Shown here in pieces: positions 30,278 to 40,828 of a stretch of 64,000 nt of DNA. The translations under genes were made by a program, and so were the position numbers. The notes beneath the pieces are model-generated. The model made no database searches. It was given only the letters and a program-made list of their open reading frames with translations, and was not told the origin of the DNA. Numbering within the stretch: position 1 is the first letter of the stretch; each line of letters opens with the position of its first letter. Origin of the DNA: an uncultured Acetatifactor sp. (GTDB taxonomy: Bacteria; Bacillota; Clostridia; Lachnospirales; Lachnospiraceae); contig CANQBS010000007.1 of NCBI GenBank assembly GCA_947589075.1, forward strand, positions 1-64,000, in the 5' to 3' direction.

Positions 30278-31894
30278 ATGCCAGTAAAATATGTATTTGT
30301 AACAGGAGGAGTCGTATCCGGGCTCGGGAAGGGCATCACGGCAGCATCCCTGGGGCGGCTGCTGAAGGCGCGGGGATATAAGGTAACCATGCAGAAGTTC
30401 GATCCTTATATCAACATTGACCCCGGCACCATGAACCCCATCCAGCATGGGGAAGTGTTCGTGACCGACGACGGCACGGAGACGGATCTGGATCTGGGAC
30501 ATTATGAACGGTTTATCGATGAGAGTCTCGACAAAAATTCCAATGTGACCACCGGCAAGGTCTACTGGTCCGTGCTGCAGAAGGAACGCCGCGGCGATTA
30601 CGGCGGAGGCACAGTTCAGGTCATCCCTCATATCACCAACGAAATAAAAAGCCGTTTTTACCGGAATTTTACAGACCCCGACATGCGGATCGCCATCATC
30701 GAGGTGGGCGGCACCGTGGGCGATATCGAGAGCCAGCCTTTTCTGGAGTCCATACGACAGTTCCAGCACGAAGTGGGGCATGAGAACGCGATCCTGATCC
30801 ATGTGACCCTGATCCCATATCTCCACGCCTCCCAGGAGCTTAAGACCAAGCCCACCCAGGCCAGCGTCAAGGGGCTGCAGGGAATGGGGATCTGGCCGGA
30901 TATCATCGTCTGCCGGAGCGAGCATCCCCTGGACCAGGGCATCAAAGACAAGATCGCGCTGTTCTGCAACGTACCCAGCGACCATGTTCTTCAGAACCTG
31001 GACGTGGAGTACCTCTACGAGGCGCCCCTGGCCATGGAAAAGGAACACCTGGCCGAAGTAGCCTGCAAGTGCCTCCATCTGGATTGTCCGGAACCCGATC
31101 TGACGGACTGGAAAGCCATGGTGGAAGCCCTTCGCCATCCCACCGATGAAGTGACCGTCGCCCTGGTGGGCAAGTATGTGGCGCTGCACGACGCTTATAT
31201 CAGTGTGGTGGAAGCCCTCAAGCACGGCGGCATCAGCAATCACGCCACCGTCAACATCAAATGGATCGACTCTGAGACCGTAACCGACGAAAATGTAGAG
31301 GAACTGTTGGGAGACGTGAACGGCATCCTGGTTCCGGGAGGCTTTGGTTCCAGAGGGATCGAAGGCAAGATCCGGGCAATCACCTATGCGAGGGAGCATA
31401 AGAAGCCTTATCTGGGACTCTGTCTCGGAATGCAGCTTGCCATTGTGGAATATGCCCGCAACGTCATCGGCTATAACGACGCCCACAGCATCGAACTGAA
31501 TCCCTCCACCACCCATCCGGTCATCGCCCTGATGCCGGATCAGAACGGTGTGGAGGATATTGGGGGAACCCTGCGCCTGGGTTCATATCCCTGCGTGCTG
31601 GACAAGGAATCCAGGGCATACCAGCTCTATGGAACGGAAACCATTCATGAAAGGCACAGACACCGCTATGAAGTGAACAACGATTACCGGGCTGCCCTGA
31701 CCAAACATGGGATGCGTCTCTCCGGAACCTCTCCCGACGGAAGGATCGTGGAGATGTGCGAGATCACGGATCACCCTTTCTTCATCGCCACCCAGGCCCA
31801 TCCCGAGCTGAAGAGCCGCCCCAACAGGCCCCATCCCCTGTTCAAAGGTTTTATAGCGGCTGCCCTTGCGGACAAGACGGCTGATCTTATATGA
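30278..31894 (+). CDS. pyrG: CTP synthase
   Basis: [49 protein letters not shown]. Confidence 0.98.
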   Translation: MPVKYVFVTGGVVSGLGKGITAASLGRLLKARGYKVTMQKFDPYINIDPGTMNPIQHGEVFVTDDGTETDLDLGHYERFIDESLDKNSNVTTGKVYWSVLQKERRGDYGGGTVQVIPHITNEIKSRFYRNFTDPDMRIAIIEVGGTVGDIESQPFLESIRQFQHEVGHENAILIHVTLIPYLHASQELKTKPTQASVKGLQGMGIWPDIIVCRSEHPLDQGIKDKIALFCNVPSDHVLQNLDVEYLYEAPLAMEKEHLAEVACKCLHLDCPEPDLTDWKAMVEALRHPTDEVTVALVGKYVALHDAYISVVEALKHGGISNHATVNIKWIDSETVTDENVEELLGDVNGILVPGGFGSRGIEGKIRAITYAREHKKPYLGLCLGMQLAIVEYARNVIGYNDAHSIELNPSTTHPVIALMPDQNGVEDIGGTLRLGSYPCVLDKESRAYQLYGTETIHERHRHRYEVNNDYRAALTKHGMRLSGTSPDGRIVEMCEITDHPFFIATQAHPELKSRPNRPHPLFKGFIAAALADKTADLI

Positions 31895-31914
31895 TTATAT
31901 GAAGATTTCCTGCA

Positions 31915-31957
31915 AAAAGATCCCGCCCTGTCACCCTGACAGACGGGATCTTTTTTT
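31915..31957. terminator. Bidirectional intrinsic terminator between convergent pyrG and yitT-family genes
   Basis: AAAAAGATCCCG..CTGTCA ccc TGACAG..CGGGATCTTTTTTT. Confidence 0.85.
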
Positions 31958-31969
31958 CAGAGCACCAAC

Positions 31970-32947
31970 TTACAGCTTCTTCAGGTAATTCCCTTCCACA
32001 CTCACGCCCTCGTTCACCACGATGAAGGCATAGGGATCATATTTGCGGACAATGGCTTTCAGATGGTTCACCTCATATTTTGAAAGCATAATGTACAATA
32101 CATGAGACATATCGTAGGTATAGGCACCCAGGGCAGACCATTTCGTAATGCCTCTTCCCAATTCCTCCATGATCTCCTTTTCCATGGTCTCGCTCTTGAC
32201 CTTTGTGATGATGCTGACCTCCACATTGATATTCTGGGAATGCACCTTGTCCATGGCCACGGAATACACAGCGGCGTAGATCACAGAATAAATGACAGTT
32301 TCCACATCGAACAGGAACAAACATGCGCAGTACAACACCAGGTTGATCCCCAGATTGACCTTTCCCACGCTGAAATCTCTTTTCCATTTGATCAGCAGGA
32401 CGCCGATCACATCCGCGCCGCCCCCGGAGGAGCCCATGCGCAGCAGGATTCCCACCCCGACGCCGGATATGATGCCGCCCACTACGGAAGCCGCCATGGT
32501 ATCCTCCACAACGGGATGAATGGGGAGCGCCGCCAGAAATACCGTCATGGCAGTCACAGTAAGCAAGGTTTTTGCGAAAAACTTCCTCCCCAGACGCGCA
32601 TATGCTATCACAAAAATAGGAATATTGATCACATAATAGATCACGCCCGCAATATCAAAATTATGAAAGGGCAGCTGCATATAATCCACCAGCAGGGTAC
32701 GGATCACCTGACAGATCCCCATGATGCCGGCGGTATACAGCCCTGCAGGCACCACAAAAAGATTCAGCCCTATGGCATAAAGAGCGGCGCCCACAAGACA
32801 GCCAACGATCTTTTCCCCCTCCTGCACCGCCTCTTTTTCAAGGTCCTTCCTGCCGCGGCTATCTTTATCCAGATTATTCTTGCTGTTGTTATTCCTGCCC
32901 TGATCATCTTTCTCCGGACTATTTTTCTCCATCCCCGTCATAACCAC
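31970..32947 (-). CDS. YitT family membrane protein
   Basis: Multi-TM N-half with GSSGGGADVIGVLLIKWKRDFSVGK; C-terminal DUF2179-like domain. Confidence 0.85.
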   Translation of the reverse strand: MVMTGMEKNSPEKDDQGRNNNSKNNLDKDSRGRKDLEKEAVQEGEKIVGCLVGAALYAIGLNLFVVPAGLYTAGIMGICQVIRTLLVDYMQLPFHNFDIAGVIYYVINIPIFVIAYARLGRKFFAKTLLTVTAMTVFLAALPIHPVVEDTMAASVVGGIISGVGVGILLRMGSSGGGADVIGVLLIKWKRDFSVGKVNLGINLVLYCACLFLFDVETVIYSVIYAAVYSVAMDKVHSQNINVEVSIITKVKSETMEKEIMEELGRGITKWSALGAYTYDMSHVLYIMLSKYEVNHLKAIVRKYDPYAFIVVNEGVSVEGNYLKKL

Positions 32948-33029
32948 CCTTCTCTCAAAACTTCGGCACAGCCGCCCCTTCCCAACGCTGCTCCGTCAAA
33001 TCCGCCTTTTCCTTCCAAATATTAAACAA

Positions 33030-33170
33030 CTGCGAAACAATTCTCCCGAAAACAGGCGAAAGGCAATATAGACAAAATAAGGGCGACTTGCCACCGCATC
33101 GGAGCCCGTTTTTGTCTATATTGACTTCCGCCGTCGCTCGCAGCTATAATTTCGCAGCCGCAGTTTCGCT
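33030..33170. repeat. Nested inverted repeats in the yitT-trmB intergenic region
   Basis: CAATATAGACAAAA (33064-33077) / TTTTGTCTATATTG (33110-33123); outer CTGCGAAA (33030-33037) / TTTCGCAG (33150-33157). Confidence 0.6.
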
Positions 33171-33966
33171 ACCTATAAATCTGATACTTGTAAATAGGAT
33201 TCCCCAAAGCAGAAAACTTTTCCTCGTATTCCGTCATAACGTTGCCTTCCATCAGCTTTTCATCCCCATGAAGATCAAAGGTGACATAGTCCGCCTTCCA
33301 TCCGGCCGCCTCCATCTCCCCCAGGGCGAATTCAAACAGCTCCCTGTTATCGGTCTTAAACTCCAGACGCCCGTCTTTTTTCAGGATCACATCATAGCGC
33401 GCCAAAAATTCCCTGGAAGGCAGCCGCCTCTTGGCATGACGGTCCTTCGGCCAGGGATCCGAAAAATTCAGATAGATCCTGTCCACCTCCCGGGCTCCGA
33501 ATACCCTGGTGATCTCCTCCGCCTCCATTCTGAGAAGCTTCAGATTGGGAAGCGGTTCCTCCTCCAGTTTCTGGACTGCCCGCAGCAAAACGCTGGAATA
33601 TTTCTCAATTCCCACATAATTGATCATAGGATGGAGTTTTGCCATGGTATAAAGAAACTTTCCTTTTCCCATGCCGATCTCTGCCTGAATAGGATTGTCG
33701 TTTCCAAATATTTCATGCCAGCTCCCGGGTCTCCAATCCTCCTCATGGACCACAAAACCGCTGTCCGCAATGACCTCTCTGGAACCGCTGATATTCCTTA
33801 ACCGCACCTTGATTTCCTCTCTGCTTCTGTAATTTCCGCATGCCTTACTACTATAGCCCCAGGGAATGAAAAAGTCAAGCAAGAGGATTTTTTTCTTTTC
33901 TTTCTTGCCCTGAAACACTGGAAAATTCAGCAATGATATAGTATAATGAGAAAATATCAGGCTCAC
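33169..33966 (-). CDS. trmB: tRNA (guanine-N7-)-methyltransferase; true start probably internal, near KVRLRNI
   Basis: IQAEIGMGKGKFL, YLNFSDPWPKDRHAKRRLPSREFL. Confidence 0.93.
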   Translation of the reverse strand: MSLIFSHYTISLLNFPVFQGKKEKKKILLLDFFIPWGYSSKACGNYRSREEIKVRLRNISGSREVIADSGFVVHEEDWRPGSWHEIFGNDNPIQAEIGMGKGKFLYTMAKLHPMINYVGIEKYSSVLLRAVQKLEEEPLPNLKLLRMEAEEITRVFGAREVDRIYLNFSDPWPKDRHAKRRLPSREFLARYDVILKKDGRLEFKTDNRELFEFALGEMEAAGWKADYVTFDLHGDEKLMEGNVMTEYEEKFSALGNPIYKYQIYR

Positions 33967-34022
33967 ACTTATTTTCAGGAAAATTATATTCCTAAATTTC
34001 AGAAAGGTTTTCGATAGAATAT

Positions 34023-35729
34023 ATGGATCAAAACAGTTTTACGCATAAAAGTAATTTGATATATAAAGCCGGTCGGCGCCCTTTCTTTTTGGTTTTGTCC
34101 GGGATCCTGCTGGCAGCTTACCTGTCGGTCTCCTGCCCTTTAAACGTCCAGGCGGCCCAGACCTGGGAAGAACGGGTTGCGGCCCAGAAGGGACGTCCCA
34201 TTGAATCCAACGAAGTCGATGGATGGCCCGCAGGTCCCGTGGTCACAGCGGACTCCGCCATTCTGATGGAAGCCGGCACCGGTACCATTCTTTACGCCAA
34301 AAATATCCATCAGGCCCAGTACCCGGCCAGCTGCACCAAGCTTTTAACCTGTCTGATCGCTGCGGAGCAGTGCAAAATGGATGAAATCGTGACCATGTCC
34401 TACAAAGCGATTTTTGATACCCCCTTAGACAGCAGCTACATCTCCCTGGACGTGGGAAACCAAATCACCATGGAACAGGCCCTGAACGCGGTTCTTATCT
34501 GCTCCGCCAATAACGTAGCCTTTGCCGTAGCGGAACACATTGTGGATTCCGACTGGGAAGATTTCAGCGAGGTCATGAATGAGCGGGCTGCCCAGCTTGG
34601 CTGTGTGGATTCCCATTTTGTCAATCCCAACGGTCTTCCGGATGAAAACCACTATACCTCCGCCTATGACCTGGCCATGATCGGAAGAGCCTTCTTTGAC
34701 AACGAACTGCTTTCCAGGATCTCCCGCACCACACGCCTGCACCTTCCCCCGACGGACACCCAGCCCAAGGATATCATTGAAAATACCAAGAACAAGCTGC
34801 TTCCCAATCAATCCATGGCCTATGAATATCTTGTGGGAAGCAAAACGGGCTACACCAACGCCGCCCGCAGCTGCCTGGTGTCCTGTGCTCAAAAGGACGG
34901 GCTGAAGCTGATCTGTGTGGTGCTGAAGGACGAGGCGCCTCTCCAGTATGAAGATACACTGGCCCTGTTTGAATATGGCTTCAGCAATTTCACCCATGTG
35001 AATATATCAGAGACCGAAACAAAGTATAACATCAATACTACAGATATTTTCCACAGTGAAAACGACATTCTGGGAAGCTCCAGACCCCTTTTGAGGCTGA
35101 ACCCGGATGATTATCTGGTTCTTCCAAAAACCATTGCTTTTGAAGATACAGTTTCCCGGATCTCCTATGATACAACCGAAGAAAATCAGGTGGCGCTGAT
35201 CACCTATACCTATCATGATGTGCCTGTTGGCACTGCTTCCGTTGATTTCGTGTCAGAGAATTCAGAAAGTTATGTCTTTGAAGATGCGGAAAACGGTGGG
35301 GCAGCTTCCCCTGCCGGCACAGAAGCTTTTGCTCAGGAAGCCTCTTCTCCGGAAACTGCCGCGGGCAGCGAAACGCTCATGAGCGGTGAAACGATCATGA
35401 GCGGCGACCCGATCATGAACAGCGAATCGGCAGATAAGGAGCCGGATGGATCTCCGGAGCATCCTGTCGTCCTCATCAACATCAAAGAAGCGATCCTCTG
35501 GACTGCCATTGTTCTGGCCGTAATGGCGTTGATCTATGTCGCCGTTAAGCTGATACGGTTCCGGAATGCTTCCCATCCCCGCCGTCCAAGACATTATTTT
35601 ATCGCAGACGACAATCCTTACCTTTTTGTTTCGGATGATCTGCGCAGAAAAAGACGGGAAGCAGCCAGACGGGCGAAAGGGCACCGCCGGGCAAAGCGTC
35701 CCAACAGATTCAGGGACTATGATTTTTAA
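34023..35729 (+). CDS. D-alanyl-D-alanine carboxypeptidase (peptidase S11)
   Basis: YPASCTKLLTCLIAAE (SxxK), SANNVAFAVAE (SxN), VGSKTGYTNAARSCLVS (KTG). Confidence 0.93.
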   Translation: MDQNSFTHKSNLIYKAGRRPFFLVLSGILLAAYLSVSCPLNVQAAQTWEERVAAQKGRPIESNEVDGWPAGPVVTADSAILMEAGTGTILYAKNIHQAQYPASCTKLLTCLIAAEQCKMDEIVTMSYKAIFDTPLDSSYISLDVGNQITMEQALNAVLICSANNVAFAVAEHIVDSDWEDFSEVMNERAAQLGCVDSHFVNPNGLPDENHYTSAYDLAMIGRAFFDNELLSRISRTTRLHLPPTDTQPKDIIENTKNKLLPNQSMAYEYLVGSKTGYTNAARSCLVSCAQKDGLKLICVVLKDEAPLQYEDTLALFEYGFSNFTHVNISETETKYNINTTDIFHSENDILGSSRPLLRLNPDDYLVLPKTIAFEDTVSRISYDTTEENQVALITYTYHDVPVGTASVDFVSENSESYVFEDAENGGAASPAGTEAFAQEASSPETAAGSETLMSGETIMSGDPIMNSESADKEPDGSPEHPVVLINIKEAILWTAIVLAVMALIYVAVKLIRFRNASHPRRPRHYFIADDNPYLFVSDDLRRKRREAARRAKGHRRAKRPNRFRDYDF

Positions 35730-36724
35730 GTCATAGTCCCTGAACAATCTTCTTTCTGTTTCCGTTTCTTTTTTTCTCTGTTGGTACGATGAACTCTGCG
35801 CAGCTCCCTGGAATGCAGCTCATGCTGTCTTATCTCCTCCGATTCCTCCTGGGAGATCAGCTTTGTCGTCTTGACAATATAAGTCATCCCGTCATCCGTG
35901 CGTCTCACGCGGATCTTACCCTTCAGATAACCATGGATTTCACAATAAGCGACGCAATAATACTGCCTGCCGTTTGAGGTAAACCACTTCACGGTCTTCT
36001 TCAGATTGCGGCGGCAGAGATAACATTTACAGGAAACTACCTCCGGATCCTCAAAAGCCTCCTCCTTCGAAGCGAACTGCCGGGAAATATACTTCGCATA
36101 GTTATCAAACTGAAGCTTCAGTTCTCCTTCCCGGTTTAACGGCGGATGAAAAACGTCATAAGAAAGATTCTTCATGAGCTCCGGAGTCCCAATCTTTGCC
36201 AGAACCTTTCCTGTATAATAGGCATCGCTGAACGCCCTGTGAAAAGGAATATCCTTGGGAATCTCCAACGCGTCGATGACGTACTCCAGCGACCGTCTGA
36301 CCTTTCCCTCCTGACAGGCTATGCTGTACAGCTTCTGTACATCAAGAAAGGGAATGGGACCCTGGGAAAGGGGCGGCATATCATAGTATTTCATGTTGCG
36401 CTGCAGTTCCGTCAGATCCATCATTCCCCAGGTGCAGAAAAGCCTTTCCCCCTCTCCGCACCAGGTGAGGAACCGCTCCATCACTTCCGTAAACCTGCCG
36501 CCGGCTTTGAGATCCTTCATGCGCATATGAATCAAGCGGCCCGTAATATGGTGCAGATGATGGTAAACACTGGGTTTGATCAATTCATGGAACTCCCCGG
36601 TCTGCTCCATCCGTTCATTGTATTTTACCGCACCGATCTCAATGATTTCAAAAGGGAGGGCTTTCACAGAGTTTTTTTCATCGTCGCTCTGATTCCACTC
36701 CAAATCGAAAATGATATAATTCAT
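35726..36724 (-). CDS. 3'-5' exonuclease (DnaQ/ERI-like)
   Basis: MNYIIFDLEWNQ; EIIEIGAVKYNE; HRAFSDAYYTGKVL. Confidence 0.85.
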   Translation of the reverse strand: MNYIIFDLEWNQSDDEKNSVKALPFEIIEIGAVKYNERMEQTGEFHELIKPSVYHHLHHITGRLIHMRMKDLKAGGRFTEVMERFLTWCGEGERLFCTWGMMDLTELQRNMKYYDMPPLSQGPIPFLDVQKLYSIACQEGKVRRSLEYVIDALEIPKDIPFHRAFSDAYYTGKVLAKIGTPELMKNLSYDVFHPPLNREGELKLQFDNYAKYISRQFASKEEAFEDPEVVSCKCYLCRRNLKKTVKWFTSNGRQYYCVAYCEIHGYLKGKIRVRRTDDGMTYIVKTTKLISQEESEEIRQHELHSRELRRVHRTNREKKKRKQKEDCSGTMT

Positions 36725-36729
36725 CTAAC

Positions 36730-37041
36730 TTACTTTCCCAACATTTTCAAGATTGCCGATTTACTTTGTACCCCTACTGTAGTCTTCACCGTCTGGCCGT
36801 TTTCAAATACCACCAGGGTGGGAATGGACATTACTTTGAACTTTGCCGCAAGATTCGGTTCTGCATCCACATCAACCTTACATACCTTTACATCCGTCAG
36901 CTCCTCTGCCAGCTGATCAATCACCGGAGCCAGCATCCTGCAGGGGCCGCACCAGGAGGCCCAGAAATCCACCAGCACGGGCTTGTCCGAATGAAGCACC
37001 TCTTCTTCAAAATTATCGCTTGTTACATGTATGAGTGCCAT
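36730..37041 (-). CDS. trxA: Thioredoxin
   Basis: VLVDFWASWCGPCRMLAPVIDQLA. Confidence 0.97.
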   Translation of the reverse strand: MALIHVTSDNFEEEVLHSDKPVLVDFWASWCGPCRMLAPVIDQLAEELTDVKVCKVDVDAEPNLAAKFKVMSIPTLVVFENGQTVKTTVGVQSKSAILKMLGK

Positions 37042-37074
37042 AATGATTTTCCTCCTTTTATGATATTCTCCAAC

Positions 37075-39234
37075 CTATAGTTCCTTCAGCTTGCGCAGCA
37101 GCTTCTCCACGTCCACGGGCTTGGTGATGAAATCATCCATACCGCTTTCAAACGCCTTTTCCCTGTCCTCCTTGTAAGAATTGGCGGTGCAGGCAAATAT
37201 CTTCACCCGTCTGGCATCCGGTCTGTGGGATTCCCGGATGGCGCGGGTCGCCTCATATCCGTTCATAACCGGCATCAGAATATCCATGAGGATAATATCA
37301 ATCCCTCCGATTTCCGATACCTCGAACAATTCCACTGCCCGGAAACCATTCTCGGCCACAGAGACCAGATACCCCTCTTCCGTCAGCAGTTCGCTCAATA
37401 TCTCCGCGTTCAGCTCGTTATCCTCGGCGATCAGGATATGCTTTGACCTGTGGGGACTCATTTCCTCCCCTTTTCCATACACCGACACCCCTGCAACAGG
37501 CTCCGCAATCACTTCTGCCCGGAAAACAAAGGTAAAGGCGCTGCCCTCGCCGAGAGCGCTCTTTAATGTCAGATCCCCGCCCATGAGCTTGCTGAGTTTA
37601 TAGCTGATGGACATTCCAAGCCCGGTTCCTTCCATGCCTTTGGATACCGTGCTGCGCTCCTGGGTAAAGGTGTCAAAGATCTTCTTCTGAAAGCTCTCGC
37701 TCATGCCGCAGCCCGTATCCGTTATGGTAACGCTGGTAAGCACCTTTCCATCTTCAACTTCGCCCTGAGTGACCTTCATATCTACCCGGCCGCCTTTCGG
37801 CGTAAACTTATAAGCATTATCAAGAATATTCAGCAGAATCTGCTCGATACGGTTCTCATCCCCCACCAGACCGGGATAAGGAATCTGCGCATCCACCTGA
37901 AAGTCAATTCCTTTTTCTTCCATACGGCTTCTGGCAAGAGCCTCCAGGGTAGTAATCAGGAACTGGAAAGAAAGCGGTTTATTTTCCAGCACAACCCCGT
38001 TCTCATGGAGACTGGACATATCCAGGATATCATTCACCAGGGAGAGCAGATATTTTGCGGTGGAAGAAGACTGCCGCAGATACACCGCCATCTTCTCCTG
38101 ATGATCCAGGTTCTGCATCATCAGATAATTGAGCCCGATCAGCCCGTTCAAAGGAGTGCGGATCTCATGGCTCATGGTGGAAAGGAAATGCTCCCTCGCC
38201 TGTGTCTCCGCCCGCTCCCTGGTGGTTTTCAGGTAGAAACGGATGCTCACACAGATCACAACGGCCAAAATAACCAATGCACAGGAAATGGCCATAATGG
38301 AATACCGGTAATGATACAGGAAATCCTCCAGCTGGTATTCATAACGGTTCTCCATGGTGGCCATGACGACGATATTGGCCACTTCTTCATCGGTCATGGC
38401 TTCGATGGATTTATTGATGATATCAATAACAACCTTGCTGTCCGCCCAATGTTCCTCATCTTCTTCGCCCAGAGGGGTAACTGCGGAAAAGCACAGCTCA
38501 TCATCAAATCCTTCCACAGGGATCACCTGCAGATCCTCATAAATTGGCTTGGAAAGCAGATATTCCGCCACATACTGGTTCTGGATCAAAAGATCCGCCT
38601 CCTGCTTTCTCACCGCTTCAAAGCAGTCCTCTATGGTTTCGTAATCCAGGATATCGAAATTAGGGTAATGCTCCTTCAGCACCCCTTTCAAAGTCTGGGA
38701 GCCGATCGCCATAGCCACCTTCAGATTCACATTTCTGTTGAATCTCAGATCGCTTCTGCCCACGATCACCTTTCTGCTGATGAGATAGGGCTGGCTCATC
38801 AGGATGCCTGAAGCCTTCAGATTCGCTTCATTATATTCCACGCTGGTCACAAGGTCGTAACCCTGATCCCAGAGATACTGATAGGTCACAGAACCATAGG
38901 GAAGCTCCACATATTCAAATTTCAGGCCGCTGATCTCCGCGATCCTGTCAAAAATCTGCCTGGAAATGCCTCCCAGCTCCCCGGTGTCCTCCTGAAAGGA
39001 AACCGGTATCCTCCCCGGAACATATCCGACTTTAAGAGTATCTCTCCCGGCAATATATTCCAGTTCCTCCCGGGTAAAAAGGTTCTCCTGGGCGCAGACC
39101 ATTCCGCCGGGCAGGAACCCGCCCAAAGCGGACACTGCAAAAATGACAGCAGGGATCATCATAAATATCCTGCTTTTGCTGAATAAGCTTCTCATTGTTA
39201 TCACCTCTTTATAACAATGCAAACATGGTTTCAA
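37075..39234 (-). CDS. Hybrid sensor histidine kinase with N-terminal periplasmic binding-protein-like sensor and C-terminal receiver
   Basis: SBP_bac_3-like N-terminus; H-box HFLSTMSHEIRTPLNGLIGL; DTGCGMSESFQKKIFDTFTQE; receiver IDIILMDILMPVMNGYEATRAIR. Confidence 0.92.
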   Translation of the reverse strand: MKPCLHCYKEVITMRSLFSKSRIFMMIPAVIFAVSALGGFLPGGMVCAQENLFTREELEYIAGRDTLKVGYVPGRIPVSFQEDTGELGGISRQIFDRIAEISGLKFEYVELPYGSVTYQYLWDQGYDLVTSVEYNEANLKASGILMSQPYLISRKVIVGRSDLRFNRNVNLKVAMAIGSQTLKGVLKEHYPNFDILDYETIEDCFEAVRKQEADLLIQNQYVAEYLLSKPIYEDLQVIPVEGFDDELCFSAVTPLGEEDEEHWADSKVVIDIINKSIEAMTDEEVANIVVMATMENRYEYQLEDFLYHYRYSIMAISCALVILAVVICVSIRFYLKTTRERAETQAREHFLSTMSHEIRTPLNGLIGLNYLMMQNLDHQEKMAVYLRQSSSTAKYLLSLVNDILDMSSLHENGVVLENKPLSFQFLITTLEALARSRMEEKGIDFQVDAQIPYPGLVGDENRIEQILLNILDNAYKFTPKGGRVDMKVTQGEVEDGKVLTSVTITDTGCGMSESFQKKIFDTFTQERSTVSKGMEGTGLGMSISYKLSKLMGGDLTLKSALGEGSAFTFVFRAEVIAEPVAGVSVYGKGEEMSPHRSKHILIAEDNELNAEILSELLTEEGYLVSVAENGFRAVELFEVSEIGGIDIILMDILMPVMNGYEATRAIRESHRPDARRVKIFACTANSYKEDREKAFESGMDDFITKPVDVEKLLRKLKEL

Positions 39235-39298
39235 ACTGTAAATATTATAAACCCTCTGCTATATTCTGTCAAAGATTTCCTTTAAAATTACTTCACAG

Positions 39299-40813
39299 TT
39301 ACAGCCCGCTGGCAGCATGTTTCCAAAATCCTGTGCGGTAGCGCAGAAAAGAGATGATATAATTGGCCGCCCAGCCCACGGGAACCGCGATCCACACTGC
39401 CTGGATCCCCATGATGGGCGCAAAAATATGAGCAAATAAGACTCTGATGCCAAGATTGGTGAGGTTTGCAAGGGTAAATACTTTCATATCCCCGGCTCCC
39501 CTTAGTATGCCGTCCGTACACATTTTTAAACCCAAAAGGACGAAGAAAAAGCCCTGGAACCTCAAATAGGCCACGCCGGTGGCAAGAGCCTGAGGCGTGC
39601 TGTCCTCTCCCAGAAAACTCTTGATGATGGGGGTATGGAAAAGCTCCAGGGCAATCAGGATGATAAAGGCAAAGGCGAACACAATCCCATAGCTGACCCG
39701 GTATCCCTTTTGCGCCCTGTCCACCTGCTTCGCCCCCAGATTCTGGGCGGTAAAGGTGGATACCGCGTTTCCCATGGCGGACAGGGGCACCACACAGAGG
39801 CTCTCGATCCGCATGGCGGCGGAGAATCCGGCAAGCATGGCTTCCCCGAAACCATTTACCACAGACTGCACCAGCATCATGCCGATGGAAACAATGGACT
39901 GCTGCAATATGGAGGGAATGGCGATCCGAAGCATCTTCAGAAAATAATTCCATTCAAAGAGGGGAACCCCGGCAGATCCTTCCATGGGATGATCCTTCAC
40001 TTCCGCAGGACGATTCCTCACTTCCGCAGGACGATTCTTCACTTCCGCAGGACGATTCCTCACTTCCGCAGGACGATTCTTCACTTCCGCAGAACGACCC
40101 TTCACCTCCGCAGGACGATTCCTCACTTCCGCAGGACGATCCTTCAGACGGTATTCCCGAAGGAGATGCAGCAGCACAAGGAAGGACAGGACCGCCGATA
40201 TCCCCTGGGCGATCACTGTCGCAGCCGCCACGCCTGCGACAGCCAGCTTCAGGACCCGCACCATAAACAGGTCCAGGGCAACATTTAACAGAGAAGAAAA
40301 GATCAAAAAGTACAGGGGGATCCGGGATCTTCCCAGGGCATTGAAGGTAGCGCTTAAAACATTATACATGAACAGAAAGGGCAGACCTAAGAAATAGATC
40401 CTTAGGTAACTCACCGCCTGCCCCTGTATGACAGCCGGGGTATTTAAAGCCTGCAGTATAGCCGGACTGAGAAAAAATCCTGCCGTCCCCAGCAGGATGC
40501 TGAAAACCAGGAAGGAAACCAGGGATGTATGCACAGAAAGCCGGAGATTTTCAAAATCTCCGGCTCCCAGATAACGGCTTGTCAGAACACTGGCGCCGAT
40601 CCCGCCTCCCACGGCAACAGAAATAAATACCGTCGTCAGCGCATAGGAAGCGCCCACTGCCGCCAGCGCGTTTTCTCCAACGAAACGTCCCACGATCATG
40701 GAATCCACCATGTTATAAAACTGCTGAAAAAGGTTCCCCGTTAAGATCGGCAGCGCAAACAGAAACAGGGATTTCGCTATGGGACCATGAAGCAGATCAT
40801 TTTTTTGATTCAT
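39299..40813 (-). CDS. MATE family efflux transporter with an internal tandem-repeat insertion
   Basis: 12-TM MATE pattern (LFALPILTGNLFQQFYNMVDSMIVGRFVGENALAAVGAS); RPAEVRN/RPAEVKN heptad repeats in the central loop. Confidence 0.93.
   Translation of the reverse strand: MNQKNDLLHGPIAKSLFLFALPILTGNLFQQFYNMVDSMIVGRFVGENALAAVGASYALTTVFISVAVGGGIGASVLTSRYLGAGDFENLRLSVHTSLVSFLVFSILLGTAGFFLSPAILQALNTPAVIQGQAVSYLRIYFLGLPFLFMYNVLSATFNALGRSRIPLYFLIFSSLLNVALDLFMVRVLKLAVAGVAAATVIAQGISAVLSFLVLLHLLREYRLKDRPAEVRNRPAEVKGRSAEVKNRPAEVRNRPAEVKNRPAEVRNRPAEVKDHPMEGSAGVPLFEWNYFLKMLRIAIPSILQQSIVSIGMMLVQSVVNGFGEAMLAGFSAAMRIESLCVVPLSAMGNAVSTFTAQNLGAKQVDRAQKGYRVSYGIVFAFAFIILIALELFHTPIIKSFLGEDSTPQALATGVAYLRFQGFFFVLLGLKMCTDGILRGAGDMKVFTLANLTNLGIRVLFAHIFAPIMGIQAVWIAVPVGWAANYIISFLRYRTGFWKHAASGL
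39991..40137. repeat. 21-bp tandem repeat x7 inside the MATE gene
   Basis: Units GATTCCTCACTTCCGCAGGAC (with variants) start at 39991, 40012, 40033, 40054, 40075, 40096 and 40117. Confidence 0.95.
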
Positions 40814-40828
40814 CCGTTATATCCTCTT

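Noticed and set aside
30188-31516. Long ORF (442 aa) antisense to pyrG
   Set aside because: Opposite-strand frame of a strongly conserved CTP synthase gene; no recognisable domain. Open frame is a codon-usage artefact.
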